NCBI GenBank assembly: GCA_023253575.1
Contig: JALRGB010000251.1
Location: 1-13,341 of the forward strand
Source of the DNA: Verrucomicrobiales bacterium
Lineage (GTDB): Bacteria; Verrucomicrobiota; Verrucomicrobiia; Verrucomicrobiales; V1-33
Direction: 5' to 3'
Length of the DNA stretch: 13,341 nucleotides
The notes under the pieces were generated by a model that was not told where the DNA came from, searched no databases, and worked only from the letters and a program-made list of their open reading frames with translations. A program made the position numbers and the translations under genes. Numbering within the stretch: the first letter of the stretch is position 1; each line of letters opens with the position of its first letter. Below, in pieces: positions 7,247 through 13,341 of this stretch.

Positions 7247-7338
7247 CCACCACCTAGCACCCGCCCCCGCTCAATTTCGTAATCAGATTCCATCACCTCG
7301 CGTTCATTCTCAGTCTACCCTCTGAAATAATCTCCATC
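7247..7338. promoter_or_regulatory. divergent promoter region, cytochrome / argA
   Basis: 92 bp between divergent start codons. For argA, TTCATT (7304-7309) and AATAAT (7326-7331) form a possible promoter with a 16-base spacer. The -10 box ends only seven bases before the ATG at 7339, so if real, transcription would start at or next to the start codon and the mRNA would be essentially leaderless. This agrees with the lack of a Shine-Dalgarno there. Box quality is moderate. Confidence 0.3.
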
Positions 7339-8619
7339 ATGAAATTCGCGGACCTGCGCGGTATCCTGCAATATGTGCCGCAATTCCGCGGCGCCGTTTT
7401 TGTCATCGCCGTTGATGGCGAGGTGGTCGCAAGTGAGTATTTTCTCGGTTTGCTACTGGATATTGCGGTGCTCGACTCATTGAGTGTTAAGGTTGTATTG
7501 GTGCACGGGGCCAGTCACCAGATTCGGGCTCTTTCGACGGCGCGGGGTGTGCCCATTACGAGTTCTGATGGATTAGGGTTGACCGATGCTGTGACTCTGG
7601 AGATTTCCGAAGAGGCGATCAATCTGCTCGACAGTCACATTCTCCAGCAATTGACGGCGGTTGATCTGCGTGGGGCGGTGGGCACGTGGCTGGAAGCGCA
7701 TCCGGCTGGCATCATTAAAGGGAGAGATCTCGAGCATACGGGCACTGTGGAGAAAGTGGATGCCCGTGGGTTGCAGGCGATTCTTGCCAACGAGATGATT
7801 CCGGTTGTTTCACCTATTGGGTATGACGGGCAGGGGGGCGTGTTGCGCCTCAATTCCGATGCGGCGGCTTTGGCGGTGGCCATTGCCATGAAGGCGCAAA
7901 AAATCATTTATGTCACGGCCGCAGGCTTGAAGAATGCCGACGGGTCTCGTCTGCCGGCTCTTTCGATTGAGGAGGCGAAAAAACTTGCGACCACGCTTGA
8001 TCCCAAGAGTGATTTAGCGACGATTTCCGCGCTTTCCAATGCGGCGCGGGCCTGTGCGAGCGGGATTGCGCGGGTTCACATCGTTAACGGACTTGATGGC
8101 GAGGTGTTGCTGGACGAGCTTTTCAGCAACGAGGGGGTGGGCACGATGATATACGCTGACGAATACCAACAGATTCGTCCTGCCGAGGTTTATGATATTC
8201 CGGCGATGATGAGCATGATTCGCCAGTCGGTTGCGGATGACGAAATTTTACCGCGGACCCGGCGTGAGATGAAGGCGGCCTTGGGGGATTATTTCCTGCT
8301 GGAAACCGACGGCAATCCGGTGGGGGTGGTGGCCGTGCATCATTATCCGGAACACAAACTTGCGGAGCTGGCTTGTCTTTACATCCGCAATTCGCATGAG
8401 AATTCCGGCCACGGCCGCAAACTGGTCGCTTTTGCCGAAAAGAAAGCTCGTGAGCGGGGGGCTGAGCGCATTCTGGCGCTGAGCACGCAAGCGTGGCGTT
8501 ATTTCGAGCAAAAATGCGGGTTCAAATCGGCGCCGGCGAGCATCCTACCGCCGGTCCGCCGCCAAAAATTGCTGGCCAGCGGCAGAAACTCGAAGGTGAT
8601 GGTGAAGTCCCTCGTTTAA
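7339..8619 (+). CDS. argA: N-acetylglutamate synthase (amino-acid kinase fold plus GNAT domain)
   Basis: 426 residues, the length of classical bacterial ArgA. It transfers acetyl from acetyl-CoA to glutamate, the first and normally arginine-inhibited step of arginine synthesis, in the cytoplasm. The N-terminal amino-acid kinase-like domain (about 18-270) shows VVLVHGASHQIR (52-63), GRDLEHTGTVEKVD (128-141), IPVVSPIGYDGQGGVLRLNSD (154-174) and the C-terminal VHIVNGLDGEVLLDELFSNEGVGTMI (246-271). The GNAT domain (about 280-412) begins QIRPAEVYDIPAMM. It carries LAELACLYI (341-349), an acetyl-CoA loop written NSGHGRKL (355-362) and the final ALSTQAWRYFEQKCGF (380-395). The order and spacing match ArgA rather than ArgB, which lacks the acetyltransferase part. 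No other arg gene is adjacent. The stop codon overlaps that of the convergent peptidase gene. Confidence 0.94.
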   Translation: MKFADLRGILQYVPQFRGAVFVIAVDGEVVASEYFLGLLLDIAVLDSLSVKVVLVHGASHQIRALSTARGVPITSSDGLGLTDAVTLEISEEAINLLDSHILQQLTAVDLRGAVGTWLEAHPAGIIKGRDLEHTGTVEKVDARGLQAILANEMIPVVSPIGYDGQGGVLRLNSDAAALAVAIAMKAQKIIYVTAAGLKNADGSRLPALSIEEAKKLATTLDPKSDLATISALSNAARACASGIARVHIVNGLDGEVLLDELFSNEGVGTMIYADEYQQIRPAEVYDIPAMMSMIRQSVADDEILPRTRREMKAALGDYFLLETDGNPVGVVAVHHYPEHKLAELACLYIRNSHENSGHGRKLVAFAEKKARERGAERILALSTQAWRYFEQKCGFKSAPASILPPVRRQKLLASGRNSKVMVKSLV

Positions 8620-8623
8620 CGAG
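8611..8623. repeat. 13-bp perfect palindrome holding two convergent stop codons
   Basis: CTCGTT-T-AACGAG is perfectly symmetric about one base. The argA TAA (8617-8619) and the peptidase TAA on the opposite strand (8616-8618) lie in its centre. It could fold in both mRNAs but lacks a U-rich tail, so bidirectional termination is only a possibility. Confidence 0.6.
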
Positions 8624-9803
8624 TCAGGGCGGTGAGCAAATAGCGGGACGGACGGAAATTCTCAATGAGGATTTCTTGTTGGTCACCCCGTTTCATGCGC
8701 ACTTCTTTGAGGTTAAAATTTGGTGTTTTGTGAGGGGCAAAGAGGATGTCGTCATGGGTGGCATTCCGGTGGTGTTTGAACAGATCCGGCGTGATATGGC
8801 CGCCGAGATGATCGTCCCGGCCCGTGGCCAGATGGCAGGTGCCTAGCACTTTCTCATCTTGGATGTCGGCTGCGGACACTGGCAGTACCTGAGTGCCAAA
8901 GCCAAGCTCGCCCAGAACTCCGGTCATCGGGTCGTCAGCAAGCCTCTGGTTATGATCCGCAATGGTGGCCGGATCGCCTTCCAACAATTCACTCATGATG
9001 ATGCGCCCACCGGTCACCGTCAGCTTGCCCAGCGTGCCGTCCGCATACTTCATCGGGAAAAACCCTTCCGCTCCCGTCGGTACAAAATATACTTCTCCCG
9101 CGGGCAAATTGGCAATGTCCGGCTCCCGTCCCTGGCACAGACCGTGAGACTTTTGCGCCTCCTGACCGTCAAGCAACAGCTTGGCCGTAAGGATTTCACC
9201 CCCTTCCAGTTCAAAATCAATGTCGATCTCGTCCGCCCGAGTCATGGCCAAACGAAGCTTCTCCGCATCACGGCTCACTTCATTATAATCAACCGCTAGA
9301 CCGGTCCGCAAAATAACCGGATTCATCCCGTGCATGGTAGCGCCACGGAAAAGGAATTTTTTTGCCAGAGCCGTCAAGGGGGCCGTCGCTGAATAGGTGC
9401 TGATGCAGAGGATCAGGTCATATTCCGGATAAACATCCTGAGCCAGACTGATCTGCGCTCCCGAAGGCGTCCATGCTTCGTCGTCCAAATCAAGATTTGA
9501 ACCATAGGTCATCTTGTAGGCGAAAATCTCACCTCCAGTCAGCCCCAGTTCCTCCATTCCACCATTCAACAATCCCTGATAAAAGACGTCATGAGCATGA
9601 CGCTGAATTGAGTACTGCGGATTGCGAAGAAACCCGAAATCGGTCATTTCTTCCGCGGGGTTTTCCAAATCAATGAGGATGCAGACGCGACAATCCTGTG
9701 TGGGTGTGAACACAGTTCCCAGCAGTCGGGTTAGACTGAAGGGCGGAAATTCGCGCGTCGAGGCGTCGAGGTTAATCGGAAAATCAAGGGTAGCATTAGG
9801 CAT
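8616..9803 (-). CDS. M29 (AmpS/AmpT-like) aminopeptidase family protein
   Basis: 395 residues, similar to M29 aminopeptidases (about 370-420). No signal peptide, so cytoplasmic. The N-terminal domain (about 20-180) has a Rossmann-like alternation (VCILIDLENP, YDLILCISTYSAT). The C-terminal part has the metal-site signature of the family: DIANLPAGEVYFVPTGAEG (229-247, Glu237), GVLGELGFG (295-303, Glu299), LGTCHLATGRDDHLGG (320-335, His324), and NATHDDILF (347-355, His350 and Asp352 as HxD). These align with the five dinuclear-metal ligands known for AmpS (two Glu, His, His, Asp). The same fold includes ring-cleaving dioxygenase relatives such as NicX, so peptide hydrolysis is probable but not certain. 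The gene is last in a - strand series after the alkaline phosphatase (149-bp gap, so perhaps its own promoter) and converges on argA with overlapping stops. Confidence 0.75.
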   Translation of the reverse strand: MPNATLDFPINLDASTREFPPFSLTRLLGTVFTPTQDCRVCILIDLENPAEEMTDFGFLRNPQYSIQRHAHDVFYQGLLNGGMEELGLTGGEIFAYKMTYGSNLDLDDEAWTPSGAQISLAQDVYPEYDLILCISTYSATAPLTALAKKFLFRGATMHGMNPVILRTGLAVDYNEVSRDAEKLRLAMTRADEIDIDFELEGGEILTAKLLLDGQEAQKSHGLCQGREPDIANLPAGEVYFVPTGAEGFFPMKYADGTLGKLTVTGGRIIMSELLEGDPATIADHNQRLADDPMTGVLGELGFGTQVLPVSAADIQDEKVLGTCHLATGRDDHLGGHITPDLFKHHRNATHDDILFAPHKTPNFNLKEVRMKRGDQQEILIENFRPSRYLLTALTR

Positions 9804-9952
9804 GGATCAATGTGGTTAGAACCCAGTAAAACGCAACGGCACTCGCATTGGATGCAGCGGCTTGGCGGGGCGGGACGGCGGCGGCTTGCGCTCTCGCCCT
9901 TGGCCCTCGGGGAGTCGCCGCTTGGCGTTCCGGCCGCCCGGTTTTTCATGGC
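9804..9952. other. GC-rich spacer between alkaline phosphatase and M29 genes
   Basis: 149 bp without a gene. The half next to the alkaline phosphatase stop is very GC-rich, with small GGCG/CGCC inverted repeats (around 9923-9940) but no U-rich tail. The half next to the peptidase start is less GC-rich and could hold a promoter, though I see no convincing boxes. Confidence 0.3.
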
Positions 9953-11347
9953 TCAGGCTAGTCCGTAGGCCTGCAGAAGCAGATTGTGGACTTCATAGTT
10001 CCGGACAAAGGCGGGGAAAAGCTGGCTGCCTGGTCCGAGTGCGCAAAACTCTACCAAGTCGGCTGTATGATTGCCGCTCGTCCAGCTGACCCCATGGTGA
10101 GTGGCGAAAACTCTGGCTAAATCATGGCTTTTGAGACCTTGAACGGCTTTGATTTCGTCGTCATTCAGCTCCAGCCCACTGTGCATTTTGAGGAATTCCC
10201 GGAGCGGGGGACCGCTCAGACCACCGGCTTGGGTGGCCATTCCCTCGAGGGACATCTTAAATTGACGGAGATGATCAAAGGCCTCGTTGGTTCCGCCATA
10301 GATGCCGGGTGCCATCGGTTGGCCCGCTTTTCCCGCCCCGCCATTGAGTTGCAGTCCACCACAGCCGTGATCGGTGGTCACGATCAGCAGCGTGTCGTTG
10401 CGTCCTGAAACATATTCCACCATGGCGCCGACGGCCTGATCGAAAGCCAGCTGCTCGTGAATGCTGCCGGCAGCATCGTTGGCATGGCCACAATGATCAA
10501 TGCGGGCCCCCTCTACCATCAAGAACCATCCGTCATTCGGAAGAGCCGACAATCGATCCACCGCAAAACGGGCCATCTCGCTCAGCAAGGGTCTTTTTTT
10601 CTGCAGTGATTCCTCCGCAGCCCGGTCAATGGCATAAGGCAGATAGCCTTCCGCAAAAACTCCCAAGACCGGCCGGGCCGTCGCGGCCGAGGCCGCTTCC
10701 AAGTCGGCGTTGGACTGAAATATTTCGTACCCGTCCTTCGCCATCGCGCTCTTAAGTTCGTCATTGAAGAATTTTCGCCCGCCCCCCAGCATGACGTCGA
10801 CGCGATGGGAGGCATATTGCTTGGCAATTTCCTCTTCCTTGCCGCGAGAGTCAACCGTCACTGCAAATCCAGCCGGGGTGGCATGGGTGATGGTGGCCGT
10901 GCTCACTAGTCCGGTCAGGATTTTGGCTTGTTTGAGTTTTGTCTGGAGTGGGGCCTTTGGCACGCCATCCGGAGTGATATTGAGCCGTCCATTATCCACC
11001 CTGTGACCTCCTCCCCAGGCGCTGGCGGCCGCCGCCGAATCGGTGACGAGGCTGTTGGCTGAATAGGTCTCGGCGAGGCACCGGACCACTGGATGATCTC
11101 GGTACAGTTTTGTCCAATGGGTGTCTTGGCCGCCATTCCGCCCCAAATAATGCTGCGCTAGCGACAAGGCTCCATGGTTCATCCCGTCGCTGACCATAAA
11201 AATAATGTTCCGCGCCCGGCCTCCGTTTTGACCGGCCCGCCGGGTCTCTTCGCCTGTCAGCTGAGCTGCCGGAGCACCAAAAATAGCAGAAGTAATCGAT
11301 GCTGTTCTAAGGAAATTGCGTCGGGTGGTATGGGTCGTGGGGCGCAT
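9953..11347 (-). CDS. alkaline phosphatase, PhoA family, Tat-exported
   Basis: 464 residues from the preferred ATG at 11347. The frame is open a further 54 codons upstream, but that stretch has no signal and runs into the DUF1501 coding end. Starting at 11347 gives a proper Tat signal, TTRRNFLRTASITSAIFGAPA (6-26). It hydrolyses phosphate monoesters outside the cytoplasm, using two zinc and one magnesium. PhoA-type elements are present: NIIFMVSDGM (47-56, metal Asp54), SLVTDSAAAASAWGGG (99-114, nucleophile Ser104), ATITHATPAGFAV (151-163), DVMLGGGRKFF (184-194), FLMVEGARIDHCGHANDA (275-292; Glu279, Asp284, His288), LLIVTTDHGCGG (320-331; Asp326, His327) and GNHTADLVEFCALGPGS (425-441, His427). 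Classical enzymes have HTG, here HTA. It lies 89 bp downstream of the DUF1501 gene on the same strand. Confidence 0.95.
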   Translation of the reverse strand: MRPTTHTTRRNFLRTASITSAIFGAPAAQLTGEETRRAGQNGGRARNIIFMVSDGMNHGALSLAQHYLGRNGGQDTHWTKLYRDHPVVRCLAETYSANSLVTDSAAAASAWGGGHRVDNGRLNITPDGVPKAPLQTKLKQAKILTGLVSTATITHATPAGFAVTVDSRGKEEEIAKQYASHRVDVMLGGGRKFFNDELKSAMAKDGYEIFQSNADLEAASAATARPVLGVFAEGYLPYAIDRAAEESLQKKRPLLSEMARFAVDRLSALPNDGWFLMVEGARIDHCGHANDAAGSIHEQLAFDQAVGAMVEYVSGRNDTLLIVTTDHGCGGLQLNGGAGKAGQPMAPGIYGGTNEAFDHLRQFKMSLEGMATQAGGLSGPPLREFLKMHSGLELNDDEIKAVQGLKSHDLARVFATHHGVSWTSGNHTADLVEFCALGPGSQLFPAFVRNYEVHNLLLQAYGLA

Positions 11348-11436
11348 AACAAGTTCTGTGGGGAAACACCACCGTATCCCAAGGCGGCCGCTTGGCCACC
11401 CCGGAAATGATGGCGGATTTGTCGCTTTTTTAGCTT

Positions 11437-12891
11437 TTACGAGAGGATTTCCGTGATGGGGCGGCCGTGAACGTCGGTCAAACGGAAATCGCGGCCTTGG
11501 AATCGCCATGTGAGTTGTTCGTGGTCAAAGCCAAGCTGTTGCAGCAGGGTGGCGTGTAGGTCGTGAACGTGAACAGCATTTTCTACGACGCCGAAGCCGA
11601 GTTCATCGGTGGCGCCATGAATAAGGCCGGGTTTGATGCCGCCTCCTGCGGCCCACATGGTGAAGGCATCCACATGGTGATCCCGTCCGATGGTGTCCCG
11701 GACTTCGCCCATCGGGGTGCGCCCGAACTCGCCGCCCCAGACCACGATGGTATCATCCAGCAGCCCTCGTTGTTTGAGATCGATGATGAGAGCGGCGCTG
11801 GCTTGGTCTACTTCGCGGCAGCGCAGTTCGAGTTGTTCGTTGAGATTATTGACTTGATCACCGTGGTGATCCCAATCGGTGTGGTAGAGTTGGACAAAGC
11901 GCACGCCTCGTTCGATGAGTCGGCGGGCGAGCAAGCAATTGCGGGCGTAGGAAGGTTTTTCTCGTGAGCACCCGTACAAGGCGAGGGTGCTCTCATTTTC
12001 GCGCGAGAGATCCATGAGTTCCGGCGCGCTGGTTTGCATGCGGTAGGCTGTTTCGTAGCTATTGAGGCGGGTGAGGATTTCCGGATCACCGGCAGCTGCG
12101 AGCTGTTCTTGATTCAGGGCGGCGACGGTGGTTTGGAAGTCGAGTTCGGCTTCACGGCTGAGCCCTTGCGGGCTCCGGAGGTGGAGGATGGGATCGCCGG
12201 TGGCGCGGAAGGGGACTCCTTGAAAGGAGGTGGGGAGGAATCCGCTGCTCCACAGTGCCGAGCCGGCGCGCGGGCCGCGTGGTCCGCTCTGGAGGACGAT
12301 GAAGCCGGGCAGGTCGCTGGAGGCGGAGCCAAGGCCATAGGTAGCCCACGCCCCGAGGGCGGGGCGGCCCGGCGCTTGGAAGCCGGTATTCATGAAGAGT
12401 TTGGCCGGTCCGTGGTTAAAAAAGTCGGTGGACATGCCGCGCAGCCAGCACACGTCGTCGGCGATCCTGTGGTGATATGGAAGTAAGTCGCTGATTGTCA
12501 TGCCGCACTGGCCGTGCTGGCTGAAAGTGCGGCGTGAACCAAGTAAGGTTTCGTTGCCTTTGAGGAAGGCGAAGCGCCGACCTGAAAGCAGGCTGGGAGG
12601 TGGCGGCTGGCCGTCTAGGCGCCGCAGGGCTGGTTTATCGTCAAAAAGCTCCAACTGGCTCGGACCGCCAGCCATAAAAAGGAAGATCACGCTTTTGGCC
12701 CGGGCCTGCCTAGGCGGCGGTCGCGGGCTGAGCGGGCGAAGGGGGTCGAGCGGCACGGCCGCGGCGGGTTGGTCGCGGGCCAGCAGCGACTGCAGCGCCA
12801 TACTACCCACTCCCATGGCGCAGCGGCCAAAAAAATGCCGTCTGGTGAGATCGCGGAGGCTGTTGGACGTGCCGTGTGAGGGGGGATTCAT
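11437..12891 (-). CDS. DUF1501 family protein, Tat-exported, alkaline-phosphatase-like fold
   Basis: 484 residues from the ATG at 12891, chosen because it gives a twin-arginine signal LTRRHFFGRCAMGVGSMALQ (15-34) and overlaps the preceding PSD1 stop as ATGA. The frame is open 40 codons further but without a signal. DUF1501 hallmarks are clear: SVIFLFMAGGPSQLELFDDK (67-86), a HGQCGMTISDLLPYHHRIADD segment (126-146), GVRFVQLYHTDWDHHGDQ (329-346), DDTIVVWGGEFGRTP (379-393) and GRDHHVDAFTMWAAGGGIKPG (402-422). The C-terminal tail is HDLHATLLQQLGFDHEQLTW and the end RDFRLTDVHGRPITEIL. Members are very common in Planctomycetes and Verrucomicrobiota, nearly always beside a PSD1/PSCyt protein, as here. 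The fold belongs to the alkaline phosphatase/sulfatase superfamily. The biochemical role is unproven, but polysaccharide or sulfated-polymer breakdown has been proposed. Confidence 0.95.
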   Translation of the reverse strand: MNPPSHGTSNSLRDLTRRHFFGRCAMGVGSMALQSLLARDQPAAAVPLDPLRPLSPRPPPRQARAKSVIFLFMAGGPSQLELFDDKPALRRLDGQPPPPSLLSGRRFAFLKGNETLLGSRRTFSQHGQCGMTISDLLPYHHRIADDVCWLRGMSTDFFNHGPAKLFMNTGFQAPGRPALGAWATYGLGSASSDLPGFIVLQSGPRGPRAGSALWSSGFLPTSFQGVPFRATGDPILHLRSPQGLSREAELDFQTTVAALNQEQLAAAGDPEILTRLNSYETAYRMQTSAPELMDLSRENESTLALYGCSREKPSYARNCLLARRLIERGVRFVQLYHTDWDHHGDQVNNLNEQLELRCREVDQASAALIIDLKQRGLLDDTIVVWGGEFGRTPMGEVRDTIGRDHHVDAFTMWAAGGGIKPGLIHGATDELGFGVVENAVHVHDLHATLLQQLGFDHEQLTWRFQGRDFRLTDVHGRPITEILS

Positions 12892-13187
12892 TCGCGGGTG
12901 ATGAAGCTGTCGAGGTTGAGCAGGACCCGGGCGGCACTCGTCAGGACCGCTTCTTCCAGTGTGTCCGCCATGGCGGCGGCCTCTGTCGGGGTCGCTTGAA
13001 AGCGGGTCCACTGCCGCTGTGCGTGCTGGTGCAACAAGTTCAATTCACGAGGAGAGGCGGGTCGATGAAGCGTCAGCACAAAGGCGCGGGCCAGGCGTGA
13101 CTCTAGGTTTTCTGGGAAAGGGCCGGGTACATCCTGCATGACACGGCGAGCCAGCCCCCGGGAACATTCAAGAAATCCAAGAACAAG
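12888..13187 (-). pseudogene. C-terminal piece of a PSD1 (DUF1553) protein, 5' part missing
   Basis: The frame reads from an in-frame stop at 13188-13190 down to the TGA at 12888-12890. From about 13179 it matches the end of PSD1 proteins: GFLECSRGLARRV, LESRLARAFVLTLHRPASPRELNLL, and the final VLTSAARVLLNLDSFITRE, the typical DUF1553 ending (A-R-x-L-L-N-L-D-E-F-I-T-R-E). Full proteins are usually 700 or more residues, with haem-binding PSCyt1 and PSCyt2 domains first. Here homology stops where an LLND-like motif should precede Phe. The four residues before it (LVLG, then stop) fit nothing in the family, and base composition changes at the same place. The gene was therefore cut by an insertion or by an assembly join. 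Its stop overlaps the DUF1501 start (ATGA), which implies translational coupling in the intact state. A 5' ATG at 13139 exists but would give only a fragment. Confidence 0.8.
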
Positions 13188-13341
13188 CTAGACTACTCAG
13201 TATGTCAGCAGAACGAGAACTTAGTCTACGGGCTGAAATTGAGCAACTAAAGAAGATTATCAACAAGCTAGTAGCCCAGAACCCTTCAGAATCGCTTATA
13301 AGCCTACTTTGGGGTAGGACTAAGGGGTAGGTAGCCAGTAA
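13177..13341. other. foreign-looking terminal segment interrupting PSD1
   Basis: About 165 bp of about 44% GC (hand count) abutting 59% GC DNA. It is rich in CTAG (13188-13191 and 13268-13271) and CTA codons, unlike the neighbouring genes. The 10-mer AACAAGCTAG is directly repeated at 13182-13191 and 13262-13271. GGGGTAGG is directly repeated at 13311-13318 and 13324-13331. I cannot assign it to a known insertion sequence, and only one edge is visible. A mobile element end, a phage edge and a chimeric contig end are all possible. Confidence 0.5.
13202..13330 (+). CDS. short coiled-coil peptide in the foreign segment (doubtful)
   Basis: A 42-codon frame from ATG at 13202 to TAG at 13328-13330. 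Without requiring ATG it is open from 13142. The part 3-26 (AERELSLRAEIEQLKKIINK) is a strongly amphipathic helix with Leu/Ile at heptad positions, and the upstream codons (NIQEIQEQARLLS) continue the same pattern. This suggests a piece of a real, longer coiled-coil protein rather than a random frame. Some transposase N-termini have such a helix, but I do not recognise a family. There is no clear ribosome binding site. It may be the fragment of a gene broken at the junction. Confidence 0.25.
   Translation: MSAERELSLRAEIEQLKKIINKLVAQNPSESLISLLWGRTKG

Noticed and set aside
8859..9299. 146-codon + strand frame opposite the M29 gene
   Set aside because: The opposite strand carries the conserved metal-ligand motifs. 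This frame is a shadow without motifs.
11348..11509. 54-codon N-terminal extension of the alkaline phosphatase
   Set aside because: The extension overlaps the end of the DUF1501 gene and would bury the Tat signal that begins at the internal ATG at 11347.
11563..11967. 134-codon + strand frame inside the DUF1501 gene
   Set aside because: It is antisense to strongly conserved DUF1501 motifs, and its translation shows no family features.
12892..13011. 40-codon N-terminal extension of the DUF1501 protein
   Set aside because: It would hide the twin-arginine signal and lies in the PSD1 coding region. The ATGA overlap at 12888-12891 is the natural start.
1..13341. CRISPR array, tRNA, rRNA or defence island
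   Set aside because: I saw no regularly spaced repeats, no cloverleaf-like tRNA segment, no rRNA sequence and no defence gene. Only the terminal 165 bases look foreign.

Overview
The window looks like chromosomal DNA of a member of the Verrucomicrobiota, or a close relative in the Planctomycetes-Verrucomicrobia group. Pointers are a DUF1501 protein translationally coupled to a PSD1 (DUF1553) protein, a PSCyt1-like haem-binding fragment, an orphan pilin-like protein with a textbook KGFTLVELLVVISIIALLA start, a single-chain class II glycyl-tRNA synthetase, and a fused kinase-like/GNAT N-acetylglutamate synthase. The gene-dense part is GC-rich (about 59% by hand count over 13021-13140) and most genes lack a clear Shine-Dalgarno sequence. 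Placement is by gene content only.

Left part (1-5067): a single-pass membrane DUF4230 protein, then glycyl-tRNA synthetase on the + strand. These run tail-to-tail into a glucosamine-6-phosphate deaminase-like gene on the - strand. A 199-bp divergent, AT-rich spacer separates that gene from the pilin-like gene. A strong hairpin terminator follows the pilin gene, and ribonuclease HII starts only nine bases after its U-rich tail.

Middle part (5068-8619): a short non-coding gap, then a - strand pair made of a short PSCyt1-like c-type cytochrome and an exported metallophosphoesterase of the 5'-nucleotidase family. Divergent from these is N-acetylglutamate synthase (first step of arginine synthesis), whose stop codon overlaps that of the convergent downstream gene inside a perfect 13-bp palindrome.

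Right part (8616-13187): a - strand series that reads, in transcription order, PSD1 protein (broken), DUF1501 protein, alkaline phosphatase and M29-type aminopeptidase. DUF1501, the alkaline phosphatase and the 5'-nucleotidase-like enzyme all begin with twin-arginine signals, so much of the - strand encodes exported, metal-dependent hydrolases suited to scavenging phosphate or breaking down organic matter.

The last ~165 bases differ in composition (about 44% GC by hand count) and interrupt the PSD1 gene. They carry a short coiled-coil reading frame on the opposite strand and small direct repeats. This is either the edge of an inserted element or an assembly chimera. It is the most unusual part of the window. 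I found no CRISPR array, tRNA, rRNA or recognisable defence or secretion locus, and I do not see a convincing new multi-gene system.
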